Below are positions 17,124 to 26,023 of a stretch of DNA of 64,000 bases, piece by piece; within the stretch, counting starts at the first letter, position 1, and each line of letters starts with the position of its first letter. Both the position numbers and the translations under genes were made by a program. The DNA lies in NCBI GenBank assembly GCA_963801195.1, contig CAWDDX010000007.1, forward strand, positions 1,798,001-1,862,000. The letters run 5' to 3'. The DNA comes from SZUA-36 sp963801195 (GTDB taxonomy: Bacteria > Pseudomonadota > Gammaproteobacteria > Xanthomonadales > SZUA-36). A model generated the notes under the pieces. The model had not been told where the DNA came from and searched no databases. It worked only from the letters and a program-made list of their open reading frames with translations.

Positions 17124-19118
17124 CTACTTGTCCATCGAGAACCGCACCACCAATGGCGGATCGTAACGTTCGGGCACAGGGATGGGCGCGCTGAGTCTGA
17201 ACACCCTTTGCAGCACGATTGAACCTGCAATGCGTTTGGCCGATGATTCGGCCACCAGCACAAAACCATCCATGGCATCAAAATTACCGGCCTTCGCACC
17301 ATCGAGACGAATGGTGAAGTTGTTGTCTCCGGTGAGACCGAGTTCATACACGCCCCGCGGCCAGGAAACCTTGTCAAAGTTCTGGAAACGGTTACCCAGG
17401 TCCAATCTCAGCTTGAGCTTGGCGGGGTAGGTTTTGTCGCCAAACCCGGCCTGGCCGCTGCCTTCCATCTCAAAAACGGGTACACCGTTTTCCTTTGTGC
17501 CGATATGCGCGCTGAGCTGGTTCATGTAGCTGCGTTTTTTGCTGTCGTCCTGCCAGACATGAAAACCGGGCGCGTCGGCCGGTATGCCAAGGTTATCGCC
17601 CGTGCATTCTTTTACACCCTCAGGATAGACTAGTCCGAGATCTTTGAGAAATTGCAGCTTTGTGTACAGGGCGGCAAAACGTGAAGGCAGGTTGTTTTCA
17701 TGGTAAGCATTCATTTCGATGCAGCCAACATCGCCACGCAGGTTGCCGACCCCGTTCGCCTCGTAGGCGTCACCGACGGTGCGCGAGTAGTAGGCGTAAG
17801 CAACGGTGTCGGCGATATCCTCTGCCCAGTTGGTCGACGCGTACTGGGAAATAAAACCGGCGTTGACGATATCGGGTGGATTCCAGGCCGGCGGGTCGCC
17901 GCGTTCGGATGGAAACTGGCCATAGTCCCTGGCCCAGCCAACGGCTACAAATGATTCGTGCATGCGGCGCCACTCAGCCTCCATACCCACCTCGAGACGC
18001 ACGTTTTCGATAGTCTTGTTAGCCAGGGTGCGCGCCGGAAAACCCCACGAGCCGGAATAGTTGCGCTCCAGCAGCCTGTCGTTACCCGAACTCTCCACCG
18101 TCAGCAGCGTTTCGGCCGCGTGTCCGGCTTCGTGCGCGATCGTGGCCTGCAGCATCAGGCGCCTGCTCAGCTTGGTTTCCAGTTCTTCCTCTGACAACAG
18201 GGTCGAGATGTTGATCATCAGGGTGTCACCGGCACCGAACGAATTGACGGCAGCCAGGGTATTGCCGATGTCGGGCACGTAGGCAAAAGCAATCCGCCCG
18301 ATCGACTGGCACAGCAACGGCGTCATGCGCGCCAGCGCTGCCTGCGTGGAGGCGAGTTGGTACGGACCCGGCCATCCGAGCCGTGCGCTTGATTCCCACT
18401 GGCTGCCGGCCGCCAGGTCGCGGTCCTCCTCACCCTGCAGGACAATGATGTGCGAGCAATGCGGCGGCAAACCCTGGAAAGGCCGGGTCAGCGCCCAGGC
18501 CTGGGATATGCCAAGAAACCGTGACAAGCCGTCAAGCCATACGGAACCGTCCCGCCTGGGAATATCGACACGGTCCACGACATTGCCATCACGGTCCTGT
18601 ACCGCCAGCGAAACGATACTGGTTGAAACCCGCAAATAAGCAAGCGTATCCACTTCCTTGCCGGCCAGATCAAGCAATTCATAGCCGGCATGATCGGCAC
18701 CTTCAATACGCATGGTGTCCGGAAAACGGATGACCTGGCCGTCAACGACCCCGCCATCGGTGTCCAGCCCGACCAACGCGTGTTCACCATAGGCAGGCCC
18801 GACCGGAACACCGTCACCCTGCGTAACGTCAACGAGGTCCACCCGTCCTATGCTAATGGCGCCATCAGAATCCCGGGTGATATGCACACGCCACACCGCC
18901 TCCGTCGCTGCAGGTGTGGTTTTAATTGCGTCGGTACAGCCCGGTGTCTGCTCGCAGGCCCGGGCAAACTCGGGCGTCGACATGGCCAGCTCAAGGCGGC
19001 CAGCCGTTTCCGGTGGCGCGACGATCTCTGTTTCACCGGACGGTTCCCTGGAGCAGGCACAGAGCAGCGTCAGCACAAGAATTGCAATACCCGGAAAACG
19101 TGATACGGGTGTCAACAT
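17124..19118 (-). CDS. Lipoprotein with HExxH zinc-metallopeptidase motif
   Basis: 664 residues from the ATG at 19118. The frame runs further upstream, but this start gives MLTPVSRFPGIAILVLTLLC followed by a lipobox (L-C-A-C) and has GGGGAT upstream. The mature lipoprotein has an N-terminal beta-rich region (about 20-250). A peptidase-like region centres on LMLQATIAHEAGHAAETLL, a canonical H-E-x-x-H site. The conserved NWAEDIADTVAYAYYS about 110 residues later could supply the third (Glu or Asp) ligand, as in gluzincin-type sites. A C-terminal beta domain of about 150 residues follows. I expect an outer- or inner-membrane-tethered peptidase. Substrate unknown. The Yip1-like gene lies 124 bp upstream on the same strand. 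Confidence 0.65.
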   Translation of the reverse strand: MLTPVSRFPGIAILVLTLLCACSREPSGETEIVAPPETAGRLELAMSTPEFARACEQTPGCTDAIKTTPAATEAVWRVHITRDSDGAISIGRVDLVDVTQGDGVPVGPAYGEHALVGLDTDGGVVDGQVIRFPDTMRIEGADHAGYELLDLAGKEVDTLAYLRVSTSIVSLAVQDRDGNVVDRVDIPRRDGSVWLDGLSRFLGISQAWALTRPFQGLPPHCSHIIVLQGEEDRDLAAGSQWESSARLGWPGPYQLASTQAALARMTPLLCQSIGRIAFAYVPDIGNTLAAVNSFGAGDTLMINISTLLSEEELETKLSRRLMLQATIAHEAGHAAETLLTVESSGNDRLLERNYSGSWGFPARTLANKTIENVRLEVGMEAEWRRMHESFVAVGWARDYGQFPSERGDPPAWNPPDIVNAGFISQYASTNWAEDIADTVAYAYYSRTVGDAYEANGVGNLRGDVGCIEMNAYHENNLPSRFAALYTKLQFLKDLGLVYPEGVKECTGDNLGIPADAPGFHVWQDDSKKRSYMNQLSAHIGTKENGVPVFEMEGSGQAGFGDKTYPAKLKLRLDLGNRFQNFDKVSWPRGVYELGLTGDNNFTIRLDGAKAGNFDAMDGFVLVAESSAKRIAGSIVLQRVFRLSAPIPVPERYDPPLVVRFSMDK

Positions 19119-19242
19119 CGATTTAGATCCCCATTGGTGCGGACGGTGGTACAAATGCCTCCGCTGTCGTCTGCGATCGGAACACGTGAACATCCCGATT
19201 GAGGTGCTTTGATAAAGGTTTGGACGCATTCTGCCGCGCCGT

Positions 19243-20322
19243 TCAGTCTTCGTTCAATTCGTCTTCGTACTTCTTGTACAGCTTGTAGTTGTGGGCGATA
19301 GCATCCGATCCCTCGCCTTGCTGGACATGGGCGATCCGGAGTTGTTGTTTTACCCATTCGTGCTCGGCCCAGTTGCCGCCGCCTGTCTTGACGACCTCCA
19401 TCTCGGCATTATTGGCCGAAACCAAACCACCGGCACCACTGTACATCTTGCCAAGGTCCGCCATCGACGGACCTTTGCCCTCGGCTTCCTTGGCTTTCAT
19501 TTCAGCCGATAGTTTCTCCATTTTTTCGGCATATTCATCATGCATGGCTTTGGTCTTGCGCATGACCGAAACGTATTCCTCGACCTGGTCCTCATCGATT
19601 TCACCGTCGGAGGGCGGTTCATATTGATCGGCAGTTGCGGCATCAATGATCTCGGCCTGGCGTATTCCCTCCCCGATAACACCTGAACTGGCGCTTTTGC
19701 GTGTTGAAACCTCGGATGCGGTGTACCCGCTGTTGCGGTAGGCACTGCCGGCGCCACCGGGACCAATCATCAGGCCTATAATCATATTGATGACAATCAC
19801 GATCACCAGCGACACCACGAAATGGACCGTGCGTTTATCGTCCGGAACGTTCAGTGCCAGGGGTATGATCCGGTACAGAAATACCAGTGACAATATTCCG
19901 CCGGCCAATGCGATGAAACCGCCCAGGTAAGGGATCAGGCCGGCAATCGCCCCGGCCACCCAAGCGGGTATGACCGCCAGCGATACGGCAGCAAACGCGC
20001 GTGAGAAGTCGGGTGTGCCCTTGAATGTGCCGGCCAGAAAATTAAATACCAGAACGACAATTGCGAATCCTATCACGCCCATAATCAAACTGATGATCAA
20101 CGCCATGAACCAGTTGCCCTGGTAGCCGTACATGGCGTAACCACCGGTAAGCCTGGAAAAAATCAACGAGATCAGAATACTCGCAATGAACAATGGCCCG
20201 GTCAGTACCACCGCGGTCTGCTGCCAACCGGGACAATCTTCAAGGTAGGTTTTCCAGGTATTTTCGTGGTCAAGCAGACCGCCCTTTATCAAGGCCAGTG
20301 TCTTTGTGAAATCAAATTTCAT
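19243..20322 (-). CDS. Yip1-family integral membrane protein with charged C-terminal tail
   Basis: 359 residues from the ATG at 20322, which has GGGGAG upstream; the frame continues 26 codons further without support. Five or six hydrophobic segments between about 40 and 210 (AVVLTGPLFIASILISLIF, FMALIISLIMGVIGFAIVVL, GFIALAGGILSLVFLYRIIP, FVVSLVIVIVINMIIGLMIG) match the YIP1-domain fold. A soluble tail of about 140 residues follows, with acidic and coiled-coil character (EYVSVMRKTKAMHDEYAEKM). Bacterial Yip1-domain proteins are poorly understood. The tail is unusual and may bind a cytoplasmic partner. It precedes the metallopeptidase lipoprotein on the same strand. Confidence 0.7.
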   Translation of the reverse strand: MKFDFTKTLALIKGGLLDHENTWKTYLEDCPGWQQTAVVLTGPLFIASILISLIFSRLTGGYAMYGYQGNWFMALIISLIMGVIGFAIVVLVFNFLAGTFKGTPDFSRAFAAVSLAVIPAWVAGAIAGLIPYLGGFIALAGGILSLVFLYRIIPLALNVPDDKRTVHFVVSLVIVIVINMIIGLMIGPGGAGSAYRNSGYTASEVSTRKSASSGVIGEGIRQAEIIDAATADQYEPPSDGEIDEDQVEEYVSVMRKTKAMHDEYAEKMEKLSAEMKAKEAEGKGPSMADLGKMYSGAGGLVSANNAEMEVVKTGGGNWAEHEWVKQQLRIAHVQQGEGSDAIAHNYKLYKKYEDELNED

Positions 20323-20659
20323 AGTTTTCTCCCCGATTGAATTAACAGTGAATGAACGCACTCCCAGAACCCGCGACATTGCAGGTCGTGATGACAACAC
20401 CGGACTTACTTAAGCGCCGGATCCGGAATCCGGAAGTTCATATGCTGTACTTGCGGAGAAAACGTCGATTTGAGCAACATGATATTTACTCGCCCGCCGG
20501 TTCGCCGTTCAGCTTAAACAAATTCATGTACAAGCGGCCGGAATTTTCCGTTTTCCGCCCAGTACAGTCAGTTCCTGCATTTATCTCTCTTAATTTAAAA
20601 GTATAGACGAGAATCTGCAAATTCCCACTCCCGCACTGCCGAAAGTGCGTTGCGGCGCA

Positions 20660-20874
20660 CTAGGAGCCTGTCGGATTTGACATGATCTGCTCGGCAACTG
20701 CTCCATGCGTTACCCTACCTCCCACATCCATGTGGTCGTGCGGAAACTCCGGGTTTGGCCAGATTTCCCGATTATTTTCGTTAAATAGCGGTGCTATTCG
20801 CCTCAAAAAATCGAAAAATCTGACTCAAATCGGCTTCCCCTCGCGATGATCGGCCAAACCCGACAGGCTCCTAG
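20660..20874. repeat. R1 element, copy A (CTAG-bounded inverted-repeat element)
   Basis: Bounded by CTAG at 20660-20663 and 20871-20874. The ends GAGCCTGTCGGATTTG and CAAACCCGACAGGCTC are near-perfect inverted repeats. The interior folds as a long imperfect hairpin around GCTATTTAACG / GCTATTCG. A second copy lies at 22182-22348. No coding capacity. Its right CTAG is shared with the start of R2 copy 1. Confidence 0.8.
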
Positions 20875-21114
20875 CCCGGATAATTCACCAAGGATCCGGA
20901 ATTTGCAGCGTAGCTGGCGAAACAGTTTGATCGATCGTTCGAAAAAGCATAGCGCCGCTATGGTTTGAGAAGGATCGGACAAAATGTGAAGTCAGATGCG
21001 TTGCAAAACCGGATAGGACAAACGGTAATTTTAGAGAAAGGCCAAAATCACCTGTATCACCATGAAATAAAGAGACATTTGTCATTTATTCGTCCGCCTT
21101 GGTGAATTATTCGG
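20871..21114. repeat. R2 element, copy 1 (right end interrupted)
   Basis: Begins CTAG then CCCGGATAATTCACCA. The right end TTGGTGAATTATTCGG stops one or two bases short of its full inverted match, where IS110 sequence starts. It shares about 100 bp at high identity with R2 copy 2 at 49546-49731 (for example AAGTCAGATGCGTTGCAAAA) but carries some 60 bp more in the middle. Confidence 0.75.
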
Positions 21115-22181
21115 TGTGACAGGCGATATCCCAGATAAAGCCGGTCAGTTCCCGCGCAACCGCCACGGTCGTCTGCTTGGTGTTCTTACCTGCCCGCAGC
21201 AAGTGCTGGTAGCGACCGCACAGCCGCTTCTGGGCTCTCCAGGCAATCACCTTGGCCTCATCGGAAGCACCTTTGGCTTTGCGCTTGAGGTGTGCGGTCT
21301 GCCGTGCCGGGAAGCGGTAACTCGAGGCGGACTCTACCAGCATCCTGCGGGCATGACTGTTGCCTGTTCTGGTAATCGCCCCTTGTCGTCGACGTCCACC
21401 GGTGCTGTGCTCACTCGGTACCAGACCAAGGAAAGCCATCAGCTGCCGGGGTGAGTCAAAGCGGCTGATATCACCCAGCTCCGCCAGCAACACCATCGCC
21501 GCCAGCTTGTCGATACCGCGCAGCGCAACCATTGATTCAACCACCGGTGCCAATGACCACTGCGGTAGTACCCGCATCATTTGTGCGGTCATATCAGCAA
21601 CCCGCTGACTCGCCACTTTGACCGCTTCGATATATTCCTGCAACACCACCTGTTGCCAATCATGGGGGAACTTAAGTGACTCCAGCCAGTTGCAATGGCT
21701 CTGGGTCCAGCGTGTTCTGTTGGATGGCCAGGCATGACCATGGCGCAACACATAGGCATTGAGTTGCTGGCGCGCCTTGCGCTCCTGACCCTTAAAGTCA
21801 TCACGGGTGCGGGTCAGATCACGCATCGCCTCCTGCTCTTCATCCGGTACCCACACCGCCGTCAGATCTCCACTGCGCAAAAACCGTGATAACTTCACCG
21901 CATCAAGCCGGTCTGTCTTGATACGTTCACCCGGCTTTTTGGGAATCAACGAAGGGGCTACCACCAGACAGTCATGGCCCAACGCCAGAATCTGACGATA
22001 CAACACATAACCACAGGGACCGGCTTCATAGCAAAATTGCAGGATCTCACCGCTGAACTCCTGGCTCAAGCGTTCAATCAACCTGGCTACTTTGTTCGGC
22101 TTGTTGGCAATCTCGCCTCTGAATTCCGGCTCCTCCCTACCTGCCCGGGCCACCGCTACCGCGATAGTCTCCTTGTGAACA
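21107..22181 (-). pseudogene. IS110-family transposase lacking its N-terminal start
   Basis: About 358 codons remain. Reading upstream from a GTG at 22153, the frame gives S-V-H-K-E-T-I-A-V-A-V-A-R-A-G, matching the interior of the usual IS110 opening (G-L-D-V-H-K-E-T). The start codon and the first catalytic Asp of the DEDD set are missing because R1 copy B abuts at 22182. The other DEDD residues are present in CYEAGPCGYVLYR and KTDRLDAVKL. The C-terminal Tnp20 region with the catalytic Ser environment is intact (LAELGDISRFDSPRQL, PSEHSTGGRRRQGAITRTGN). The stop codon lies inside R2 copy 1. An IS110 needs its non-coding end for its guide RNA; in IS110-subgroup elements this lies 5' of the gene, where it is gone here. 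The element is probably dead. Confidence 0.85.
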
Positions 22182-22348
22182 CTAGGAGTCTGTCGGATTT
22201 GACATTATCTACTGCGGAAACTCCGAGTTTGGCCAGATTTCCCGATTATTTTCGTTAAATAGCGGTGCTATTCGCCTCAAAAAATCGAAAAATCTGACTC
22301 AAATCGGCTTTTCCTCGCGACGATCGGCCAAATCCGACAGGCTCCTAG
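22182..22348. repeat. R1 element, copy B
   Basis: Bounded by CTAG at 22182-22185 and 22345-22348, with inverted ends GAGTCTGTCGGATTTG / AAATCCGACAGGCTC. It is 48 bp shorter than copy A through one internal deletion near its left end; otherwise it is nearly identical. It ends 75 bp before the ATG of the next gene and so lies in that gene's upstream region. Confidence 0.8.
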
Positions 22349-22423
22349 AGCGCTGGCAATATTTTCTGACTGTTCACCTATACTGATAAACATAAAATAT
22401 TCAAAAATGGGCGGAAAAACGAA

Positions 22424-24757
22424 ATGTGCAAACTCATCAAAATCCATCAAAACTATATTGCCACTGCGATTGCGGTCGTTGGCCTCGGCCTTTTTTCACA
22501 GACTGCGCTGTCACAATCAGACACCACAACCAGCGGCGATCAAATCGACTACGAAGCGATACAAACCGGCATTGATAATTTGACCGTTGCGTTGGAAAAA
22601 ACCCGTGTTGATATTAAACGCTCCCGCTTCGAACCGTCCGCACTTGTTGAAACCCTGGATTTCGATGCACCGTCCGCGATAGGGTTTGTTCGCGATTCTA
22701 TTGTATTCCAACCCTACGCAGGCGCACTGCGCGGTGTGGACGGCACCTTGCGCGCCGGTGCCGGCAACAGTCTTGACCAGGCCCTTTTACTCGCCAACCT
22801 GTTAAAAACCGCGGGACTGGATGCGCGTATCGCACGCGCTACCTTGAGCGATGCTGATGCAATGCGTCTGCTGCGCTCAACCCGCCAGGCCAGGCAGGGG
22901 CAGTCGCTTGACTACTTGCAGAAAGCTTTGGTCGCCAATTTCGGAGAACAAGCTGGTCAAGCGATGAACCCGGTCAAGTGGAAAGACACCAAGCTGGCGG
23001 GTGAAACCCAAAACCTGGTCGATACATTAACGCTGTCCCTGCAAAACGCAGGTGTCAAGCTGGCAGCCAATGATGTCGAGACACAGTATTTGCCTGACGT
23101 GAAGGTGTACTTCTGGGTCCAGCACCGCGGCGGTCCCTCCCAGTCCTGGCAGGACGCCCACCCGGCTTTCGCAGCTAACGCCGCACCCGAAGGTCTGGAG
23201 GCGGAGGAATACTTTCAGGATTCAATACCGGAAAAGTACCAACACCTGTTGACGATTTCGGCGTGGGTGGGTCAATGGGTTGCCGGCAAAATTACTGCCC
23301 ACCAAATCATGACGTCCTGGACACGCCCGATTGCCAACCTGGACGCACAGACAATTCGCTACCGTAATTCGCCCAGTGGATTAAACCTGGACAACGCAGG
23401 CGACCTCAAATCGGTGATCAAAGATACCCAGGTGCTGATACCCATGTTCAATGATGCAAGTGCGCCGGGGGCAATGGCTTTTGACTTGCAGGGCCGGGTC
23501 ATTGACCCGATGGCGCTGGGCGCCGGTGCCGGCATCTTCCAGACCATGGGAGACAAGATGGGGAAAGCCACCAGCGGCGTGATGGATCGCAAAGACAAAC
23601 AACCCGCCATGGCTCTGGACAGCATGTGGCTGGAATTTACGTTTACTGCGCCGGGCGGCGCAAAAACCACGCAGCGGCGATACCTGCTGGCACCACGTGC
23701 CGATCACAGTACCGATTCGACGGAATTACTCTGGCCTTTAATGACCGATCACACTTACCAGGTCAATGCAGGCGGACGACCACTGGATTATCTTGCTGAT
23801 CGGTATCTTGTCACCGGCATCAGTGACCAGGCGTGGCTGGAGGCAATGATTAAAAAGTTCCGAAATCCTGACAAACGCATGGTTGAACCCGCCAACGATA
23901 TTCCCGCCGATTTCCCGGTGCTCGCCCAATACCGGTTCATGGATGACAACCCGTTCGCCGAAGCGGGTGTGGTCAGTTTCCGGGCAACACCCAGCCTGGT
24001 TGGATTACGGCGCGGTTTTCGGGACGCCAACACCGCATTTGCAGGTGTGGATATTGTTGCCAATCGCATCGAGCACCTGCGCGTAACCGACAGCGGTCTT
24101 CAGCAGGTGCCATCGGCAGGCCTGGCCAGGGGTGTCTGGGATACAGTTCTGGAAAGCGTTCCCCAAAAAGCGTTGCTGGTAGATGAAACATCATCCGCAA
24201 GTACCGCAGCAGTATTCAAAAAGGCGGCGGAACAAAACATTCCCGTAAAGGTGCTGAAACCAGGCATGACTGAACCACTGGCCAGTTTTGGCCTGGACGC
24301 CAACGCCGGCGCATTCGTGCAGGCTGATCTCGACAGCGGTTACATGGTGGTGCTGCCCGAAAGACTACCTGAAGGTGTTGCGATAGCCGGCTGGTGGCGC
24401 ATCGAGCCCACCAGCGGGGAAACCCTCGGCATGACCGGCGACGGCCACGGACAGGATGTCGTCGAATACCTGACCGACGTGGTCGGTATTGCATTCAACA
24501 TGGTGCAGGCGCTGCAATCTTTGAAAGATTGCGACAAGCAGGCCAACAACATCGCCAAGATGTGCTGCCTGGTCGAGGCCAATATCAATAATGTGGCCGG
24601 GCTTGGATTTGGGTCCCTGCTGGGTTCGGTGGCGGGTACGGCCGGCGGTGCGCTCTTTGATATTCTGAATTATGCGACAACCGCGGCGACAGGCGGCCAG
24701 GGTTTGATGCCCGCCGCAAAACTGGGCTGCGAAAAAATGGAGGCGACCGACTGGTAA
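22424..24757 (+). CDS. Large secreted protein with degenerate transglutaminase-like domain
   Basis: 777 residues with a signal peptide ending TALSQ-S. Around 125-230 the protein has a transglutaminase-like arrangement: GAGNSLDQALLLANLLKTAG-L-D-A-R (normally G-x-C-x-D-x-A-x-L), then YFWVQHRGGPSQSWQDAHPAF with the His/Trp/Asp portion. Serine occupies the cysteine position, so thiol catalysis is unlikely. The remaining 500 residues are beta-rich and unassigned. They include QRRYLLAPRADHSTDSTELL and a C-terminal Cys-containing, Gly-rich hydrophobic segment (VAGLGFGSLLGSVAGTAGGA) that may associate with a membrane. It is convergent with the next gene, the stop codons being separated by one base. 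Function unknown. Confidence 0.55.
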   Translation: MCKLIKIHQNYIATAIAVVGLGLFSQTALSQSDTTTSGDQIDYEAIQTGIDNLTVALEKTRVDIKRSRFEPSALVETLDFDAPSAIGFVRDSIVFQPYAGALRGVDGTLRAGAGNSLDQALLLANLLKTAGLDARIARATLSDADAMRLLRSTRQARQGQSLDYLQKALVANFGEQAGQAMNPVKWKDTKLAGETQNLVDTLTLSLQNAGVKLAANDVETQYLPDVKVYFWVQHRGGPSQSWQDAHPAFAANAAPEGLEAEEYFQDSIPEKYQHLLTISAWVGQWVAGKITAHQIMTSWTRPIANLDAQTIRYRNSPSGLNLDNAGDLKSVIKDTQVLIPMFNDASAPGAMAFDLQGRVIDPMALGAGAGIFQTMGDKMGKATSGVMDRKDKQPAMALDSMWLEFTFTAPGGAKTTQRRYLLAPRADHSTDSTELLWPLMTDHTYQVNAGGRPLDYLADRYLVTGISDQAWLEAMIKKFRNPDKRMVEPANDIPADFPVLAQYRFMDDNPFAEAGVVSFRATPSLVGLRRGFRDANTAFAGVDIVANRIEHLRVTDSGLQQVPSAGLARGVWDTVLESVPQKALLVDETSSASTAAVFKKAAEQNIPVKVLKPGMTEPLASFGLDANAGAFVQADLDSGYMVVLPERLPEGVAIAGWWRIEPTSGETLGMTGDGHGQDVVEYLTDVVGIAFNMVQALQSLKDCDKQANNIAKMCCLVEANINNVAGLGFGSLLGSVAGTAGGALFDILNYATTAATGGQGLMPAAKLGCEKMEATDW

Positions 24758-24758
24758 G

Positions 24759-25337
24759 TCATGCTAAGTACGGTTTATCCGGACTCCCGGACAAGCCTTC
24801 ACTGATACGGCCAAGTACGTGGGAAATGGACAAGCTATAAACACTGACCAAAAATACGAGCAGTGCCCACAATGAAAAGCTGAACATCCAACTCGCCATC
24901 GAGCCATTGAAATTCTCGTTGCCTGCGAAATAGACCCAAACCAGTCCGGCGAAAAACAGCAGGCAACCGAAACCCGCATAAAGAATTTTGCGTTTCAGAG
25001 ACCAGGGCTGAAATGGGCCGAGCCATGCGGACAAGGCCATATTCACCAGCATAAAAGCCAACGAAATAACGAACCAGCCCCATAAAGCGTATGACTTCAA
25101 ATCGTCGATACCAAGTTTTACCCCGGTATCTTCAGCGGTAAAAAATGCGCTGAAATACTTTCCCAGCAAAGGTAGTTGCATGAGCCACTGGATCACGTTT
25201 CCCGTCGCGGAGAATGCCTGTTGCTGAAAATTGACAAAAACCAGTGCCGCCAACATCAAAAGCGCAAACGCCCAGGTCAACAACATCGGTGTCAATTGGG
25301 ACCAGCGCAGGTAATCGAGACCCAGCGACACCAGCAT
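24759..25337 (-). CDS. Multi-pass membrane protein, unknown function
   Basis: 192 residues from the ATG at 25337 (MLVSLGLDYLRWSQLTPMLL); a longer frame to 25391 is possible. Four hydrophobic helices are visible: LLTWAFALLMLAALVFV, LWGWFVISLAFMLVNMAL, ILYAGFGCLLFFAGLVWVYF and MFSFSLWALLVFLVSVYSLS. Between helices 1 and 2 lies a periplasm-sized loop with FSAFFTAEDTGVKLG. No family recognised. Its 3' end faces the end of the 777-residue secreted protein gene, with no room for a terminator between them. Confidence 0.55.
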   Translation of the reverse strand: MLVSLGLDYLRWSQLTPMLLTWAFALLMLAALVFVNFQQQAFSATGNVIQWLMQLPLLGKYFSAFFTAEDTGVKLGIDDLKSYALWGWFVISLAFMLVNMALSAWLGPFQPWSLKRKILYAGFGCLLFFAGLVWVYFAGNENFNGSMASWMFSFSLWALLVFLVSVYSLSISHVLGRISEGLSGSPDKPYLA

Positions 25338-25518
25338 TTTCAGTTCTTTATTTTCAGATTTCACAATATGAACCCATCTGCACTTCAACAATTAGTTTAG
25401 GCGTCATCCGCTGAATCTGCATCCAGTAGTTGCCATCGCTGTGAACACGTGCGCCATTTGATCCTGTACCCGGGAGTTTCTGGAGAAGTTGGTTTGATAC
25501 CTTACGGCGTTTGTATTA

Positions 25519-25602
25519 ACTATCCCCTGTGCACGGCGGGCGGCAACCGGCGCTGTCCTGCTCTCGGGTCAACCGGCCAACCAGCGCCGTGTACAGGATA
25601 GT
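25519..25602. repeat. Imperfect 84-bp inverted repeat
   Basis: ACTATCC-CC-TGTGCACGGCG at 25519-25538 pairs with CGCCGTGTACAGGATAGT at 25585-25602, with a two-base bulge and one mismatch. The interior has further complementary GC-rich strings. It lies 44 bp left of R3 copy 1 and has no coding capacity. It may be an old element or a strong transcript-end structure. Confidence 0.5.
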
Positions 25603-25645
25603 CACGACGAGGTTCAAAGTTCCAGTGAAGACTCCAGTACACGCT

Positions 25646-25908
25646 TTAGCCCGCATGTCGCACCAGTATCCCGGAGACTGGCGCAGGTCAGGTGCGGTTG
25701 GGTGCAGGGCTGGAGTGAGGATCATAGCCATAGCTATGGTCCGAGGGAAGCTCAAGTCCAGGCGTGCCTGAACAAGCCAGGGCCGGGATAGGTACCGGGC
25801 CGCGTACAAAGTGTACCCTGGGATTCATCAACAAAAATTCCATTTAGGTCAATCGATTCAATTAGATATGGTGAGGCCCGATGCCGACTGGTGCAATATA
25901 CGGGTTAG
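25646..25908. repeat. R3 element, copy 1, flanked by TTAG duplication
   Basis: A 255-bp core (25650-25904) sits between TTAG at 25646-25649 and TTAG at 25905-25908. The ends CCCGCATGTCGCACCAG and its inverted partner near 25888-25904 form imperfect terminal repeats. The centre has the 12-bp palindrome CCATAGCTATGG. The core differs from copy 2 (52438-52700) at only about three positions by eye. No convincing gene is inside, although an open frame of about 60 codons on the minus strand is shared by both copies. Confidence 0.85.
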
Positions 25909-25983
25909 CGGGTGAAAGGAAGCCCAAGCCGAGGCGTGGCTGGACCAGCCAGGGCCGCTATACCGGTGCAATGTCCGGGCTAA
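25909..25983. repeat. Degenerate partial R3 right part
   Basis: Sequence AGCCCAAGCCGAGGCGTGGC through CCAGGGCC, ending GGTGCAATGTCCGGGCTAA, parallels the right half of R3 (AAGCTCAAGTCCAGGCGTGC, CCAGGGCC and the GGTGCAAT end) with a large deletion. It directly abuts R3 copy 1 and lies downstream of the VWA gene. Confidence 0.55.
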
Positions 25984-26023
25984 AGCAGACCCGGTTGACT
26001 GTTCAAACCAGGCCCGACCATGT

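Larger units (their letters stand above)
20660..22348. mobile_element. Composite nest: R1-A, R2-1, IS110 remnant, R1-B
   Basis: Four mobile sequences abut without spacer: R1 copy A, R2 copy 1 sharing a CTAG joint, an IS110-family transposase lacking its 5' end, and R1 copy B. The nest fills the interval between the Yip1-like gene and the 777-residue secreted protein gene. Confidence 0.75.

Noticed and set aside
25516..25809. An open frame on the minus strand shared with R3 copy 2
   Set aside because: Its conservation reflects the near-identical repeat DNA. The divergent copy 3 does not keep it, and it has no start signal.
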